Shown here: positions 26,378 to 34,579 of the stretch, one piece after another
Layout: the number at the start of each line of letters is the position of its first letter
How positions within the stretch are numbered: the first letter of the stretch is position 1
From: CAVWCW01 sp963753615
Lineage (GTDB): Bacteria > Pseudomonadota > Gammaproteobacteria > Chromatiales > Chromatiaceae
Assembly (NCBI GenBank): GCA_963753615.1
Contig: CAVWCW010000008.1
Span: forward strand, 124,001 to 188,000
DNA: 64,000 nt
Reading direction: 5' to 3'
Translations under genes and position numbers: made by a program
Notes under the pieces: generated by a model
The model's input: only the letters and a program-made list of their open reading frames with translations
Told to the model about the DNA's origin: nothing
Database searches by the model: none

Positions 26378-27577
26378 ATGGAAGAATTTCAGCGAATCAA
26401 ACGCTTGCCGCCCTATGTCTTCAACATTGTCAACGAGTTGAAGGCGGCTGCCCGGGCCCGCGGCGAGGACATCATCGATTTCGGTATGGGCAATCCGGAC
26501 CAGCCCACGCCACAGCACATCGTCGAGAAGCTGGTCGAGGCGGCCCGGCGCAAGGACACCCACCGCTACTCGGTGTCCAAGGGCATTCCGCGCCTGCGCC
26601 GCGCCATTTGCAACTGGTACCGGGACCGTTTCCAGGTGGAACTCGACCCCGATACCCAGGCCATCGTCACCATCGGTTCCAAGGAGGGCCTGGCGCACCT
26701 GGCCTTGGCCTGCATGGGTCCGGGCGATTCGGTGCTGGTGCCCAACCCCGCCTATCCGATCCACCCCTACGGCTTCATTATTGCCGGGGCCGATGTGCGC
26801 CACGTGCCCCTGGTTCCCGGGGTGGACTTCTTCGCCAAGCTGCGCGAGGCGATCACCGACAGCTGGCCGCGGCCGAAGATGCTGGTACTCAACTTCCCCG
26901 GCAACCCCACTACCCAGTGTGTGGAACTGGGATTTTTCCAGCAGGTCATCGACATCGCCCGCGAGTACAGCATCTGGGTGGTGCATGACCTGGCCTATGC
27001 GGATATCGTGTTCGATGGCTATAAGGCGCCGTCGATCCTGCAGGTCCCGGGGGCCGAAGAGGTGGCAGTGGAGTTCTTCTCGCTGTCGAAAAGCTATAAC
27101 ATGCCCGGCTGGCGGGTCGGCTTCATGTGCGGCAACGCGAAGCTGGTGGCGGCGCTGGCGCGCATGAAGTCTTACCTCGATTACGGCACCTTCACCCCCA
27201 TTCAGGTAGCGGCCATCACCGCTCTGGAGGGGCCCCAGGACTGCGTGCGCGAGATCTGCTCCATGTACGAAAGCCGCCGCAATGTGCTCTGCGACGGTCT
27301 CAATGCCTTGGGCTGGAAGGTCGAGCGGCCCCAGGCGACCATGTTCGTTTGGGCGCCCATTCCGGAGCAATACCGGCATCTGGGCTCGCTGGAGTTTTGC
27401 AAGAAACTGCTGGCGGAGGCCAAGGTGGCGGTGTCGCCGGGGATCGGTTTCGGCGAGCACGGCGACGACCACGTGCGCTTCGGGCTGATAGAGAACGAGC
27501 ACCGCATCCGCCAGGCCGTCCGCGGTATCCGCGACATGTTTCGCCGCGACAGAAAGAACACAGGAGAACAACATTGA
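26378..27577 (+). CDS. alaC: Alanine transaminase AlaC-type aminotransferase
   Basis: A 399-residue class I/II PLP aminotransferase. Visible motifs are the substrate/PLP region DFGMGNPDQPTP, VPNPAYPIHPYG, LNFPGNPTTQ, VVHDLAYADIVFDG and the lysine site FSLSKSYNMPGWRVGF, with GIGFGEHGDDHVRFGLIEN near the end. This is the AlaC (YfdZ) group, which makes alanine from pyruvate and glutamate and is commonly linked to hom. ATG 26378 begins MEEFQRIKRLPPYVF, the normal family start; an in-frame upstream codon at 26300 adds an unrelated extension. Its stop overlaps the TTG start of hom, so the two are translated together. Confidence 0.92.
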   Translation: MEEFQRIKRLPPYVFNIVNELKAAARARGEDIIDFGMGNPDQPTPQHIVEKLVEAARRKDTHRYSVSKGIPRLRRAICNWYRDRFQVELDPDTQAIVTIGSKEGLAHLALACMGPGDSVLVPNPAYPIHPYGFIIAGADVRHVPLVPGVDFFAKLREAITDSWPRPKMLVLNFPGNPTTQCVELGFFQQVIDIAREYSIWVVHDLAYADIVFDGYKAPSILQVPGAEEVAVEFFSLSKSYNMPGWRVGFMCGNAKLVAALARMKSYLDYGTFTPIQVAAITALEGPQDCVREICSMYESRRNVLCDGLNALGWKVERPQATMFVWAPIPEQYRHLGSLEFCKKLLAEAKVAVSPGIGFGEHGDDHVRFGLIENEHRIRQAVRGIRDMFRRDRKNTGEQH

Positions 27578-28887
27578 ATCCGGTTAACGTAGGTCTTATG
27601 GGGTTGGGTACCGTCGGCGGCGGCACCGTCAAGGTGCTTACCCGCAATGCCAGCGAGATCGCCCGCCGCGCCGGGCGCGGCATCAGAATCACCCATGCGG
27701 CGGCGCGCGATTACGACGCCAGTATCTCGGGGCTGGAGCAGATCGACAAGATCAGCGACGATGCCTTCGCGGTGGTCGACGACCCGGATGTGCAGATCGT
27801 CGTCGAGCTGATTGGCGGCTACGAGCCGGCGCGGGAACTGGTGCTGCGGGCCATCGCCAACGGCAAACACGTGGTCACGGCCAACAAGGCCTTGATCGCC
27901 ATGCACGGCAACGAGATCTTCGCCGCCGCCCAGGCCAAGGGCGTGACTGTCGCCTTCGAGGCCGCCGTGGCCGGCGGTATCCCCATCATCAAGGCGGTGC
28001 GCGAGGGCCTAGCGGCGAACAAGATCGAGTGGATCGCCGGCATCATCAACGGCACCGGCAACTTCATCCTCACCGAGATGCGCGACAAAGGCCGCGACTT
28101 CGGCGAGGTGTTGGCCGAGGCCCAGGCGTTGGGCTATGCGGAGGCCGATCCCACCTTCGACGTAGAAGGTATCGACGCCGCCCACAAGCTAACCATCCTC
28201 GCTTCAATTGCCTTCGGCATCCCGCTGCAGTTCGATAAGGTGTACACGGAGGGGATCACCAAGATCACCCGCGAGGACGTGTCCTATGCCAATGCCCTCG
28301 GCTACCGCATCAAACACCTGGGCGTTACCCGCAAGACTGAGGACGGCATCGAGCTGCGGGTGCACCCCACCTTGATTCCGGAGCGCCGCCTGATCGCCAA
28401 TGTGGATGGGGTGATGAACGCGGTGCTGGTGCACGGCGATGCCGTCGGCCCGACCCTATACTACGGCGCCGGCGCCGGATCCGAGCCCACCGCTTCGGCG
28501 GTGGTGGCAGACGTGGTGGACGTGGTGCGGGCCCTGACCACCGACCCCGAGAACCGGGTGCCGCACCTGGCGTTCCAGCCCGAGGAACTGCACGACCACC
28601 CGATCCTGGAGATGGAAGAGGTCGAGACCGCCTACTACCTGCGCCTGCAGGTCGAAGACAGTCCGGGGGTGATTGCCCAGGTGGCCGGTATCCTCGGTGA
28701 ACTCGGCATCAGCATCGAGGCGATGCAGCAAAAGGAGCCTGGCGAGGGCGAGACCTTCGTGCCCTTGGTGATGCTCACCCAGAGCGTGCGCGAGCGCTAT
28801 ATGAACAGCGCGATCGCCCAGATCGAAGCACTGAAGTGCATTAGCGGGGCGGTCACCCGCATCCGTATGGAGTCGCTCGACGGCTGA
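27574..28887 (+). CDS. hom: Homoserine dehydrogenase
   Basis: A 437-residue enzyme with the NAD(P)-binding motif GLMGLGTVGGGTVKVL near the start, the catalytic homoserine dehydrogenase block AAVAGGIPIIKAVREGL, IAGIINGTGNFILTEM, LGYAEADPTFDVEGIDAAHKL and a C-terminal ACT domain (LRLQVEDSPGVIAQVAGILG) for threonine feedback. It reduces aspartate semialdehyde to homoserine, the branch point to threonine and methionine. The start is TTG 27574, preceded by CAGGAG and overlapping the alaC stop (TTGA). In most relatives thrC follows directly; here only a thrC remnant does. Confidence 0.93.
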   Translation: MNPVNVGLMGLGTVGGGTVKVLTRNASEIARRAGRGIRITHAAARDYDASISGLEQIDKISDDAFAVVDDPDVQIVVELIGGYEPARELVLRAIANGKHVVTANKALIAMHGNEIFAAAQAKGVTVAFEAAVAGGIPIIKAVREGLAANKIEWIAGIINGTGNFILTEMRDKGRDFGEVLAEAQALGYAEADPTFDVEGIDAAHKLTILASIAFGIPLQFDKVYTEGITKITREDVSYANALGYRIKHLGVTRKTEDGIELRVHPTLIPERRLIANVDGVMNAVLVHGDAVGPTLYYGAGAGSEPTASAVVADVVDVVRALTTDPENRVPHLAFQPEELHDHPILEMEEVETAYYLRLQVEDSPGVIAQVAGILGELGISIEAMQQKEPGEGETFVPLVMLTQSVRERYMNSAIAQIEALKCISGAVTRIRMESLDG

Positions 28888-28926
28888 GCGCAGCCCGCTC
28901 AGCCGCGCCCGACCCGAGGACACCCG

Positions 28927-29127
28927 ATGCCATTCCGACGCTGCTACAGCGGTCTGATCGACAGATACCGCGATCGACTCGACAGTCGGGCACAGAGGTG
29001 GACATCTTCGTCGAGTTCGAAGGCCTCATTCCCACCGGCTCGTTCCGGCGGGATGGCCGTGACCAACGCGGTGGAGGAGGGCAGCCCGGCCATTGGCTGC
29101 GCCTCCACCGGCAACCCGGCCGCCTGA
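28927..29127 (+). pseudogene. thrC: Threonine synthase remnant
   Basis: Downstream of hom, where thrC is expected, only fragments survive. Bases from ATG 28927 encode CYSGLIDRYRDRL, matching the N-terminus of threonine synthase. After a deletion, DNA around 29000-29035 encodes VEFEGLIPTGSF, matching the conserved KFEGxNPTGSFKDR motif, and a frame change then gives MAVTNAVEEGSPAIGCASTG, matching the PLP-domain CASTGNTSAS region. The lysine of the KDR motif is lost, and a stop follows at 29125-29127. Both the order and the motifs identify the gene. It cannot make an enzyme, so a functional thrC must be elsewhere or the organism needs threonine. Confidence 0.82.
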
Positions 29128-29140
29128 GCCGGTACCGGCC

Positions 29141-30193
29141 ATGGCGGGGCTGCGACTGCACCTGCTGGTGCCCGGCCTGCTCGGGCCGCTGCCCCGGCAG
29201 GCCCGGGACCCGGGCTTCGACTGGCCGGCGGCGCCGGCCCTGGAGCGGCTGCTGGCGCGCAGCGATGCCGGCCCCGACCTCGACTCTCTCTGCGCCTGCC
29301 TGTTTCGGCTGTTCGGCCTTACCCCGCCGCCCGGCGGTGAACTGCCCAGCGCGGCTCTGTGTCGATTGGGCGAGGGTCTGGCGGCGGACGCCGGCTGCTG
29401 GATGCACGCCGACCCGGTTTACCTGCAGGCTGACCGTGACCGCGTGCTGCTGTTCGACGCCCGCCACCTCAAAATTGACTCGGAGCAGGCCCGTCGCCTG
29501 GCGGACGAGGTGGAGGCCTATTACGCGGACGACGGCTGGCGCCTGGAACTCGTCCACCCGGAACGTTGGTACCTGCGCCTGCCCGGGCCGCCCGCCCTGC
29601 GCACCCAACCCCTGGAAGCGTTGGTCGGCCGCCATATCGAGCCCTACCTGCCGGAAGGCGACGCCGCCCGCGATTGGCGCTTCCGCCTCAACGAGACTCA
29701 GATGCTGCTGCACGCTGCGGCGGTCAATCAGGAGCGCGCCGCAATGGGGCTGCGCCCCGTAAATGGCCTCTGGTATTGGGGGGCCGGGGTGCTGCCGCCG
29801 AACCCGCCTGAGGCACCCTTCGCCCAGGTCTGGGCGGACGATCTCCTGGCCCGAGGACTCGCCCGCCACGGGGGACTGGAATCCGACCCCCAGCCGCGGG
29901 ACCTGGCGCAGTTGCTGGAGGCGGCTCCAGCCGGAAAGCTGCTGGTGCTGCTCGATGGCCTGCATGGCCCGCTGCTGGACGGCGACCTGGACGCCTGGCG
30001 CGAGGGGATACAGGCGCTCGAAACCGGCTGGTTCCAACCGTTGCTGGGGGCGCTGGGCCGGCGCCGGATCGAGGGGCTGACGCTGTATCCGCTGGCGGGC
30101 CGCCAATACCGCTGCACGAGCCGCGCCCTGCGCCGCTTCTGGCGCCGCAGCCAGCGATTGCGGGCGCTGGTCGCGGAGGCGACGGAAAGCTGA
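29141..30193 (+). CDS. COG4255-like protein, alkaline-phosphatase-fold phosphoglycerate mutase relative (uncertain)
   Basis: A 350-residue cytoplasmic protein from ATG 29141, rich in Leu, Arg, Pro and Trp. It resembles the group often annotated as 2,3-bisphosphoglycerate-independent phosphoglycerate mutase-like, found next to hom/thrC in gammaproteobacteria. Recognisable blocks are MLLHAAAVNQERAAMGLRPV, NGLWYWGAGVLP and LLVLLDGLHGPLLDGD. I do not see the full set of metal ligands expected for an active mutase, so the enzymatic name should not be trusted. It lies 13 bases after the thrC remnant on the same strand. Confidence 0.55.
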   Translation: MAGLRLHLLVPGLLGPLPRQARDPGFDWPAAPALERLLARSDAGPDLDSLCACLFRLFGLTPPPGGELPSAALCRLGEGLAADAGCWMHADPVYLQADRDRVLLFDARHLKIDSEQARRLADEVEAYYADDGWRLELVHPERWYLRLPGPPALRTQPLEALVGRHIEPYLPEGDAARDWRFRLNETQMLLHAAAVNQERAAMGLRPVNGLWYWGAGVLPPNPPEAPFAQVWADDLLARGLARHGGLESDPQPRDLAQLLEAAPAGKLLVLLDGLHGPLLDGDLDAWREGIQALETGWFQPLLGALGRRRIEGLTLYPLAGRQYRCTSRALRRFWRRSQRLRALVAEATES

Positions 30194-30251
30194 TCTGCGG
30201 CAAGCAAAGACGCTGTCAATGGCGCCGCGAGTAATGGCTTGGGCCTATCTT

Positions 30252-30260
30252 TGCTATAGA
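30252..30260 (+). promoter_or_regulatory. Extended -10 promoter element upstream of fbaB
   Basis: TGCTATAGA (TATAGA at 30255-30260 with a TG two positions upstream) is an extended -10 match 25 bases before the ATG. No strong -35 is visible, as is common with extended -10 promoters. Confidence 0.4.
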
Positions 30261-30285
30261 TGCACTCAAAGCAAGGAGACAGGTC

Positions 30286-31335
30286 ATGAGCGATATAGCA
30301 ATCCGCCTCGGCGACGAAGCCGAATACCTGCTGGGGCACCGCTGCAGCACCATACCCAGCGATCAACTGCACCTGCCCGGGCCGGACTTCATCGAGCGGG
30401 TGGTGCTCGACAGCGATCGCCGGCCTGGGGTGCTGCGCAATCTGCAGACCCTGTTCGACCACGGCCGTCTCGGCGGCAGCGGCTATATGTCGATCCTGCC
30501 CGTAGACCAGGGGGTGGAACACTCGGCGGGCGCCTCATTCGCCCCCAACCCGATCTACTTCGACCCCGAGAACATCGTACGCCTGGCCATCGAGGGCGGC
30601 TGCAACGCGGTGGCCTCCACCCTCGGCGTGCTAGGTTCGGTGGGTCGCAGGTACGCCCACCGCATCCCCTTCCTGGTCAAGCTCAACCACAACGAGTTAT
30701 TGACCTACCCCAACCGCTTCGACCAGACCCCGTTCGCGGCGGTGGACCAGGCCTTCGATCTGGGCGCGGCGGCGGTCGGGGCCACGGTATTCTTCGGCTC
30801 CGAACAATCCCGGCGCCAGATCCTGGAGGTGAGCGAAGCCTTCGCACACGCCCACGAACTGGGCATGGTGACGGTGCTCTGGGCCTACCTGCGCAACTCC
30901 GCCTTCAAGCACGAAGGCACCGACTACCATGTGGCCGCTGACCTCACCGGCCAGGCCAACTACCTGGCCGCCACCATCGAGGCCGATATCATCAAGCAGA
31001 AGCAGGCCGAGACCAACGGCGGCTATAGCGCCATCGGATTCGGCAAGACCAGTCCCCGAGTCTACAGCGAACTGACCAGCGAACACCCCATCGACCTGGT
31101 GCGCTACCAGGTGGCCAACTGCTATATGGGCCGTATCGGCATGATCAACTCGGGCGGCCCCTCCGGCGCCGACGATCTGCACCAGGCGGTGCGCACCGCG
31201 GTGATCAACAAGCGGGCAGGGGGGATGGGGCTGATCTCTGGGCGCAAGGCGTTCCAACGGCCGATGGCGGACGGGGTGGCCCTGTTGAACGCGATTCAGG
31301 ACGTATATCTCGATCCGGCGGTGGATATCGCTTAG
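30286..31335 (+). CDS. fbaB: Class I fructose-bisphosphate aldolase (FbaB/DhnA type)
   Basis: A 349-residue enzyme of the archaeal/bacterial DhnA-type class I aldolases. Visible blocks are LPVDQGVEHSAGASFA, FLVKLNHNELL (Schiff-base lysine region), GATVFFGSEQSRRQ, and the phosphate-binding MINSGGPSGADD followed by GMGLISGRKAFQRP. It interconverts fructose-1,6-bisphosphate and triose phosphates, in glycolysis or gluconeogenesis. ATG 30286 is preceded by AAGGAGA. Two fragments of a second copy of this gene lie at 34181-34352 (C-terminal part) and 38221-38454 (central part), on either side of the copper operon. Confidence 0.93.
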   Translation: MSDIAIRLGDEAEYLLGHRCSTIPSDQLHLPGPDFIERVVLDSDRRPGVLRNLQTLFDHGRLGGSGYMSILPVDQGVEHSAGASFAPNPIYFDPENIVRLAIEGGCNAVASTLGVLGSVGRRYAHRIPFLVKLNHNELLTYPNRFDQTPFAAVDQAFDLGAAAVGATVFFGSEQSRRQILEVSEAFAHAHELGMVTVLWAYLRNSAFKHEGTDYHVAADLTGQANYLAATIEADIIKQKQAETNGGYSAIGFGKTSPRVYSELTSEHPIDLVRYQVANCYMGRIGMINSGGPSGADDLHQAVRTAVINKRAGGMGLISGRKAFQRPMADGVALLNAIQDVYLDPAVDIA

Positions 31336-31493
31336 CAGGCTGGCCGTAGCCACCTTGGCGAGGCAAGGGTAATTACGTCGTACGGAAGAGCTATAGAATA
31401 GTCGTGAATTCGGTAAAACTCCGGTGAACTCCATCTGCCATGGGTCCGGCGCATAGCCTACACTGCTGCCATGCAACCGCAGGAGAGGTAGCC

Positions 31494-31682
31494 ATGGCAG
31501 AGACAACCCCGAGCAAGCGAACACCGCGTGCCGAAAGGCGCGCCTATTGGCAAGGCCATCTGCAACGTTGGCGAGCCAGCGGTCAGAGCAAGCAGGCGCA
31601 CTGCCGTGAACACGGACTTAAGCCGGCGAACCTGTACCGCTGGTGTGCGAAGGAGAGTTATAGGGGCCAGGGTCAAATGTAG
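31494..31682 (+). mobile_element. IS66-family accessory gene (TnpA-like), truncated
   Basis: ATG 31494, with AGGAGAGG a few bases upstream, opens a basic helix-turn-helix peptide: AYWQGHLQRWRASGQSKQAH, CREHGLKPANLYRW. This is the pattern of the small IS66 TnpA accessory protein (WRxxIxxWxxSGLSQxxFCxxxGLxxxTFxxW). After about 52 residues the sequence runs into a palindromic repeat (31663-31706) and stops. No TnpB, TnpC or inverted ends could be found nearby, so only the 5' end of the element remains. Confidence 0.7.
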
Positions 31683-31706
31683 AATAAAGATATCGATCCT
31701 GCCCCC
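31663..31706 (+). repeat. REP-like imperfect palindrome inside the IS66 remnant
   Basis: GGGGCCAGGGTC (31663-31674) and GATCCTGCCCCC (31695-31706) are near-perfect inverted copies around an AT-rich centre. It resembles the small palindromes mobilised by REP-associated Y1 transposases in gammaproteobacteria. It is followed by a direct repeat of CTAATTTCCT at 31706-31715 and 31717-31726. Confidence 0.5.
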
Positions 31707-31728
31707 TAATTTCCTGCTAATTTCCTCG

Positions 31729-31774
31729 CCTCGCGGAAAAGGCTGGAAAGTAGGGCAATGCGTAGCCTTTTCCC
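31729..31774 (+). repeat. Hairpin-forming repeat, copy 1
   Basis: CCTCGCGGAAAAGGCTG begins a 46-base element with a perfect 10-bp stem (GGAAAAGGCT at 31735-31744, AGCCTTTTCC at 31764-31773) and a 19-base loop. A diverged second copy is at 32551-32595. The pair brackets the AT-rich island as direct repeats. Confidence 0.6.
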
Positions 31775-31947
31775 ATTATGACGCCGGCTATCGTTGGCCT
31801 TGGACGCTCGGGCATGCTTTTGTTGGTCAGTGGCCCGATAGAAACTGGCGAGCATGGAATCATGCGGAGGAAGAAGCTAAGTATTGGGTTGATGAGTGGG
31901 GTAGATACTGCAGTTGCCTTAGGAGTAATCCAAGACATCTGAGATAG
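31735..31947 (+). other. Open stretch of unknown origin (possible coding fragment)
   Basis: One frame is open through GWKVGQCVAFSHYDAGYRWP, LGHAFVGQWPDRNWRAWNHA and EEEAKYWVDEWGRYC to a stop at 31947. Its composition (many Trp, Tyr, His, balanced charges) looks like a folded protein fragment rather than a shadow, but there is no start codon of its own and I recognise no family. It lies at the entry to the AT-rich island. Confidence 0.3.
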
Positions 31948-31952
31948 AAATA

Positions 31953-32336
31953 TTGATACTTAATGCTGCGATAATAGTTGCTAGATGTTGTGGGATAATG
32001 TTTAGTCTCTACATAATATTGTTGGGATTTATGCTGATTATTGGTGGTCCAGATGGGAGTGCGTCTATCGAACCAAGGATGATTGGGGTTGGGTACTTAG
32101 TCTATGGTCTTGCGTGTGCTTGCTGCGCGTTAGTGAAATATCAATTTATTTTATCGAATGCCCGATATTTTATATTAATTTATTCTTTTCTGCTATTTCC
32201 TCTAGTTTACCTTATATCTAAAGATCAAGATGCGATAATAAAATCGCCGAGCCCATTTGTAGCGTATGTGAGTGTAGTTGCGATATTCGCACTTATATTA
32301 ACGCGATCAAGTATGGTAAGTAATAGCAGAGGGTAA
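31953..32336 (+). CDS. Small AT-rich membrane protein of unknown family
   Basis: A 127-residue, four-helix membrane protein (FSLYIILLGFMLIIGG, GVGYLVYGLACACCALV, YFILIYSFLLFPLVYLI, FVAYVSVVAIFALIL). The start is TTG 31953, or possibly ATG 31998; neither has a strong ribosome site. Codon use and base composition are far more AT-rich than the surrounding chromosome, pointing to recent acquisition. I recognise no family. Small polytopic proteins beside debris of this kind are sometimes immunity proteins of lost toxins, but nothing here proves that. Confidence 0.5.
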   Translation: MILNAAIIVARCCGIMFSLYIILLGFMLIIGGPDGSASIEPRMIGVGYLVYGLACACCALVKYQFILSNARYFILIYSFLLFPLVYLISKDQDAIIKSPSPFVAYVSVVAIFALILTRSSMVSNSRG

Positions 32337-32449
32337 CGCAATGAAAGGGGCTTGGTTCGAATTAATTTTTCAGCCCCCCAGTGTTTCAAAGCCCGACCCT
32401 CCTTCGGGTTACGTCAGACAAAGAAGATGGCCCCCTTAACTTTAAGCGA

Positions 32450-32471
32450 GCCGGCTCCTTATTTCGGCTCT
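32450..32471 (+). terminator. Hairpin downstream of the AT-rich island gene
   Basis: GAGCCG and CGGCTC form a perfect 6-bp stem around GCTCCTTATTT. There is no clear T-run after it. It could end transcription from the small membrane protein gene about 110 bases upstream. Confidence 0.35.
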
Positions 32472-32550
32472 ACCAGTTCGACGTGGTAGGTAAGTAAGAA
32501 TAGGCTCGGAGCAGCGGTGAAATTTGGACTGCTCCAGACAGCATTTGCTG

Positions 32551-32595
32551 CCTCGCGGAAAAGGCTGAAAAGCCGGAGAATACGCAGCTTTTCTG
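32551..32595 (+). repeat. Hairpin-forming repeat, copy 2
   Basis: CCTCGCGGAAAAGGCTG is repeated exactly from copy 1 at 31729, followed by diverged sequence that keeps AATNCGNAGC and CTTTTC. A smaller hairpin GGCT-GAAA-AGCC lies within it. Together the two copies flank about 780 bases. Confidence 0.6.
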
Positions 32596-32662
32596 GACCT
32601 TGAGCCTGCACCGCGGTCTGCCCCGATCTTGAGTTAGGCGATGATCTTTACCAGCCCTTATT

Positions 32663-33205
32663 TCACCCCCGTTCATGGCCGATAAACGTCTGCGTATGCA
32701 TAGCGCCATCGGGGCTGCCGAAGGTGATAAGCGCAAAGGCCACGCCTGCGTGGTCTGGGCCCTCGAAGCCGGGGGTGTTGTTGTCCGCCACTTCAGGCAT
32801 GTCCAGCCGAACGAAACCCAATCCCACATTGCCGGGGCGCGCCAGGCTGGCGGGGTCGATAAAATTCAGCATCCGGTCAGATCTATGACTCCCTCGGCGG
32901 AGTTGCGCCCCGCATCGAACGTCCTCACCGGCAGGTTGTGGCGACCGCAAAGGTCTATTCCGCCCGACAATTGTGATCCAATCAAACCACCATCTCGGTC
33001 GAACCGTTGATGTTTGGGCGCACCGCATAGGGCAGATCGACGTGTGTGCAATTGCACTGAGGGCATCGCCGTAGATGGCGATTTCGGGATCACCGGCACC
33101 AGTGGCCATCGAGGTGTTGGCAATCACCATAAACTTTGGTATGCCGTCCAGTTCGGTGGCACCGCTCGGACCGGCGAGGAAGTTTGAAGTCGAGACGGAG
33201 TTCAA
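32663..33205 (-). other. Degraded or unidentified coding stretch
   Basis: The minus strand is open for 180 codons. Two segments look protein-like: PKFMVIANTSMATGAGDPEI with AIYGDALSAIAHTSICPM at the start, and SLARPGNVGLGFVRLDMPEV, NTPGFEGPDHAGVAF, GSPDGAMHTQTFIGHERG at the end. The middle (about 32870-33020) is Arg/Pro-rich and reads more plausibly in another frame, so the gene is probably frameshifted. I do not recognise the family. The following 33206-33600 shows no gene-like signal on either strand. Confidence 0.35.
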
Positions 33206-33638
33206 TAGCCTTTTGGTATAAACGCGGGCCGGTAGTGCGTTGTCAGACTACAAAGAGTCCCTTCAGACGAGACCCACTTAGCCGTTGTGTTTGATCGCTG
33301 AGCCGAGGGTGGGATTGCGCTCGGAACGAGTGGAGCCAGGCGCCATTAAGCAGCGACCAAAGCCATTTCCGTCGCTCCGGAAAGCGAGACCACAGGCACG
33401 AGAGGAGATGCCCGGACACGGGAACGCGAAAATCAGCGATAGCCCTATAACTCTCCGCAGCCCAGTGGCATGGCGCCATTCGAGCTTCGCCATTTTTGCT
33501 GACCGCGTGCCACGCACTTCAGGCACGGCATACTAATCCACCCGACTTCGCCTTGCGGATTACCATGTTCGCGACTACCATCCGCTAACAGGGATAGCTG
33601 CAGTATCGTCCCTCAATCAGCCGATAATGAGAGATTCT

Positions 33639-34085
33639 ATGCACAAGACTGCTACCTTTATTGCCGCCGCCGCTTTTGCCTGCACGGCCACCGCTGCTGA
33701 CATGGCCACCCCGGACGAGGCCAAGGCCATGAGTCAGAAGGCGCAGGCCGCTGTCAACGAAATGGGAAGCGAGAAGGCCTTTGTGGTCTTTGCGGCCAGC
33801 GACGGCGGCTTCCAGGAGAAGGATCTCTATGTGTTCTGTTTGAATCTGGAGGGCGTAATGCTCTCTCATGCCAAAAAGCCTCAACTCGTGGGCAAAGACA
33901 TGATTGATTTCGACAAGTACGGTGACGAACTATTCAAGGACATGGTCGCCACTGCGTCTTCCTCGGGCGAGGGCTGGGTCGACTACAAATGGCCTTATCC
34001 TGGTTCCGATGAGATCCGCGAGAAGACCAGCTACATTATGATGAACAACGAAGGCTTTTTCTGTGGTGTTGGCGCCTACAAGTAA
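33639..34085 (+). CDS. Periplasmic single-Cache domain protein
   Basis: A 148-residue protein with a clear signal peptide (MHKTATFIAAAAFACTATAA) and a mature region matching stand-alone sCache_2-type proteins: KAQAAVNEMGSEKAFVVFAA, LYVFCLNLEGVMLSHAKKPQ, LVGKDMIDFDKYGDELFKDM, GEGWVDYKWPYPGSDEIREK. Cache domains bind small metabolites in receptors; this soluble single-domain version has no output domain, so it may be a periplasmic binding or partner protein. ATG 33639 is preceded by GAGAG at five bases. It sits alone between debris and the copper region. Confidence 0.85.
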   Translation: MHKTATFIAAAAFACTATAADMATPDEAKAMSQKAQAAVNEMGSEKAFVVFAASDGGFQEKDLYVFCLNLEGVMLSHAKKPQLVGKDMIDFDKYGDELFKDMVATASSSGEGWVDYKWPYPGSDEIREKTSYIMMNNEGFFCGVGAYK

Positions 34086-34180
34086 GTTCCGAAGTTGTTG
34101 AGCGCCCGGCAGTGCAGGTTGCGCTACCGTGGTCTCTCCCGCAGCCTTTTGCCCGCCATACTAGAGTAATATCGGCTATC

Positions 34181-34352
34181 GGCCCCTCGGGCGGCGATGA
34201 TTTCCGCCAGGCGGTGCGCGATCAATAAATGCGCTGGCGGCAAGGGGCTGATCCCCGAGCGCAAGGCATTCCAACGGCCGATGGCGGAAGGGGTGGCCCT
34301 GTCGAACGCGATTCAGGATGTCTATCCCGACCCAGCGGTTGACATCGCCTAG
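34181..34352 (+). pseudogene. fbaB remnant, C-terminal part
   Basis: Forward-strand DNA matches the 3' end of fbaB at 31157-31335: the codons for GGPSG and DDLHQAVRT are recognisable, a piece is deleted and a TAA intervenes, then GLIPERKAFQRPMAEGVALS, NAIQDVYPDPAVDIA runs to a TAG at 34350-34352, as in the intact gene. Enough divergence has built up that this is not an assembly duplicate. Confidence 0.85.
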
Positions 34353-34494
34353 GACGACTCGTTAACACGAATACCGCAAAAATGGCTACATGCGGGCCAG
34401 CAGAGCTGGCGCGGCGCAGTTGACCGCCTGATACTTTTCCGCTCGTCGAAAGGAACCCCTTCCGCCGTTCTCGTGCCCAATGGGTTAGGGATGC

Positions 34495-34526
34495 TTGACC
34501 TGTGCGTAACGCGCAGGTTGTAAGCT
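34495..34526 (+). promoter_or_regulatory. MerR-type promoter with operator dyad for the copper operon
   Basis: TTGACC (34495-34500) serves as -35, and TAAGCT (34521-34526) is a plausible -10 at an overlong 20-base spacing (a 19-base reading is also possible). The spacer holds a 21-base dyad, ACCTGTGCG-TAA-CGCGCAGGT (34498-34518), with one mismatch between arms. Overlong spacers filled by a dyad are the hallmark of promoters activated by MerR-family metal sensors through DNA distortion. It points to merR at 34580, so the operon is probably autoregulated. Confidence 0.75.
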
Positions 34527-34579
34527 CGAAACAGGCCATCCTTTGATGTCCGCAAAAGCCCCGAAACGAGAGCAGTGAA

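Noticed and set aside
33206..33600. Short frames in the spacer before the Cache gene
   Set aside because: Low-complexity Arg/Pro products in several frames, no start context and no homology; treated as empty or degraded DNA.
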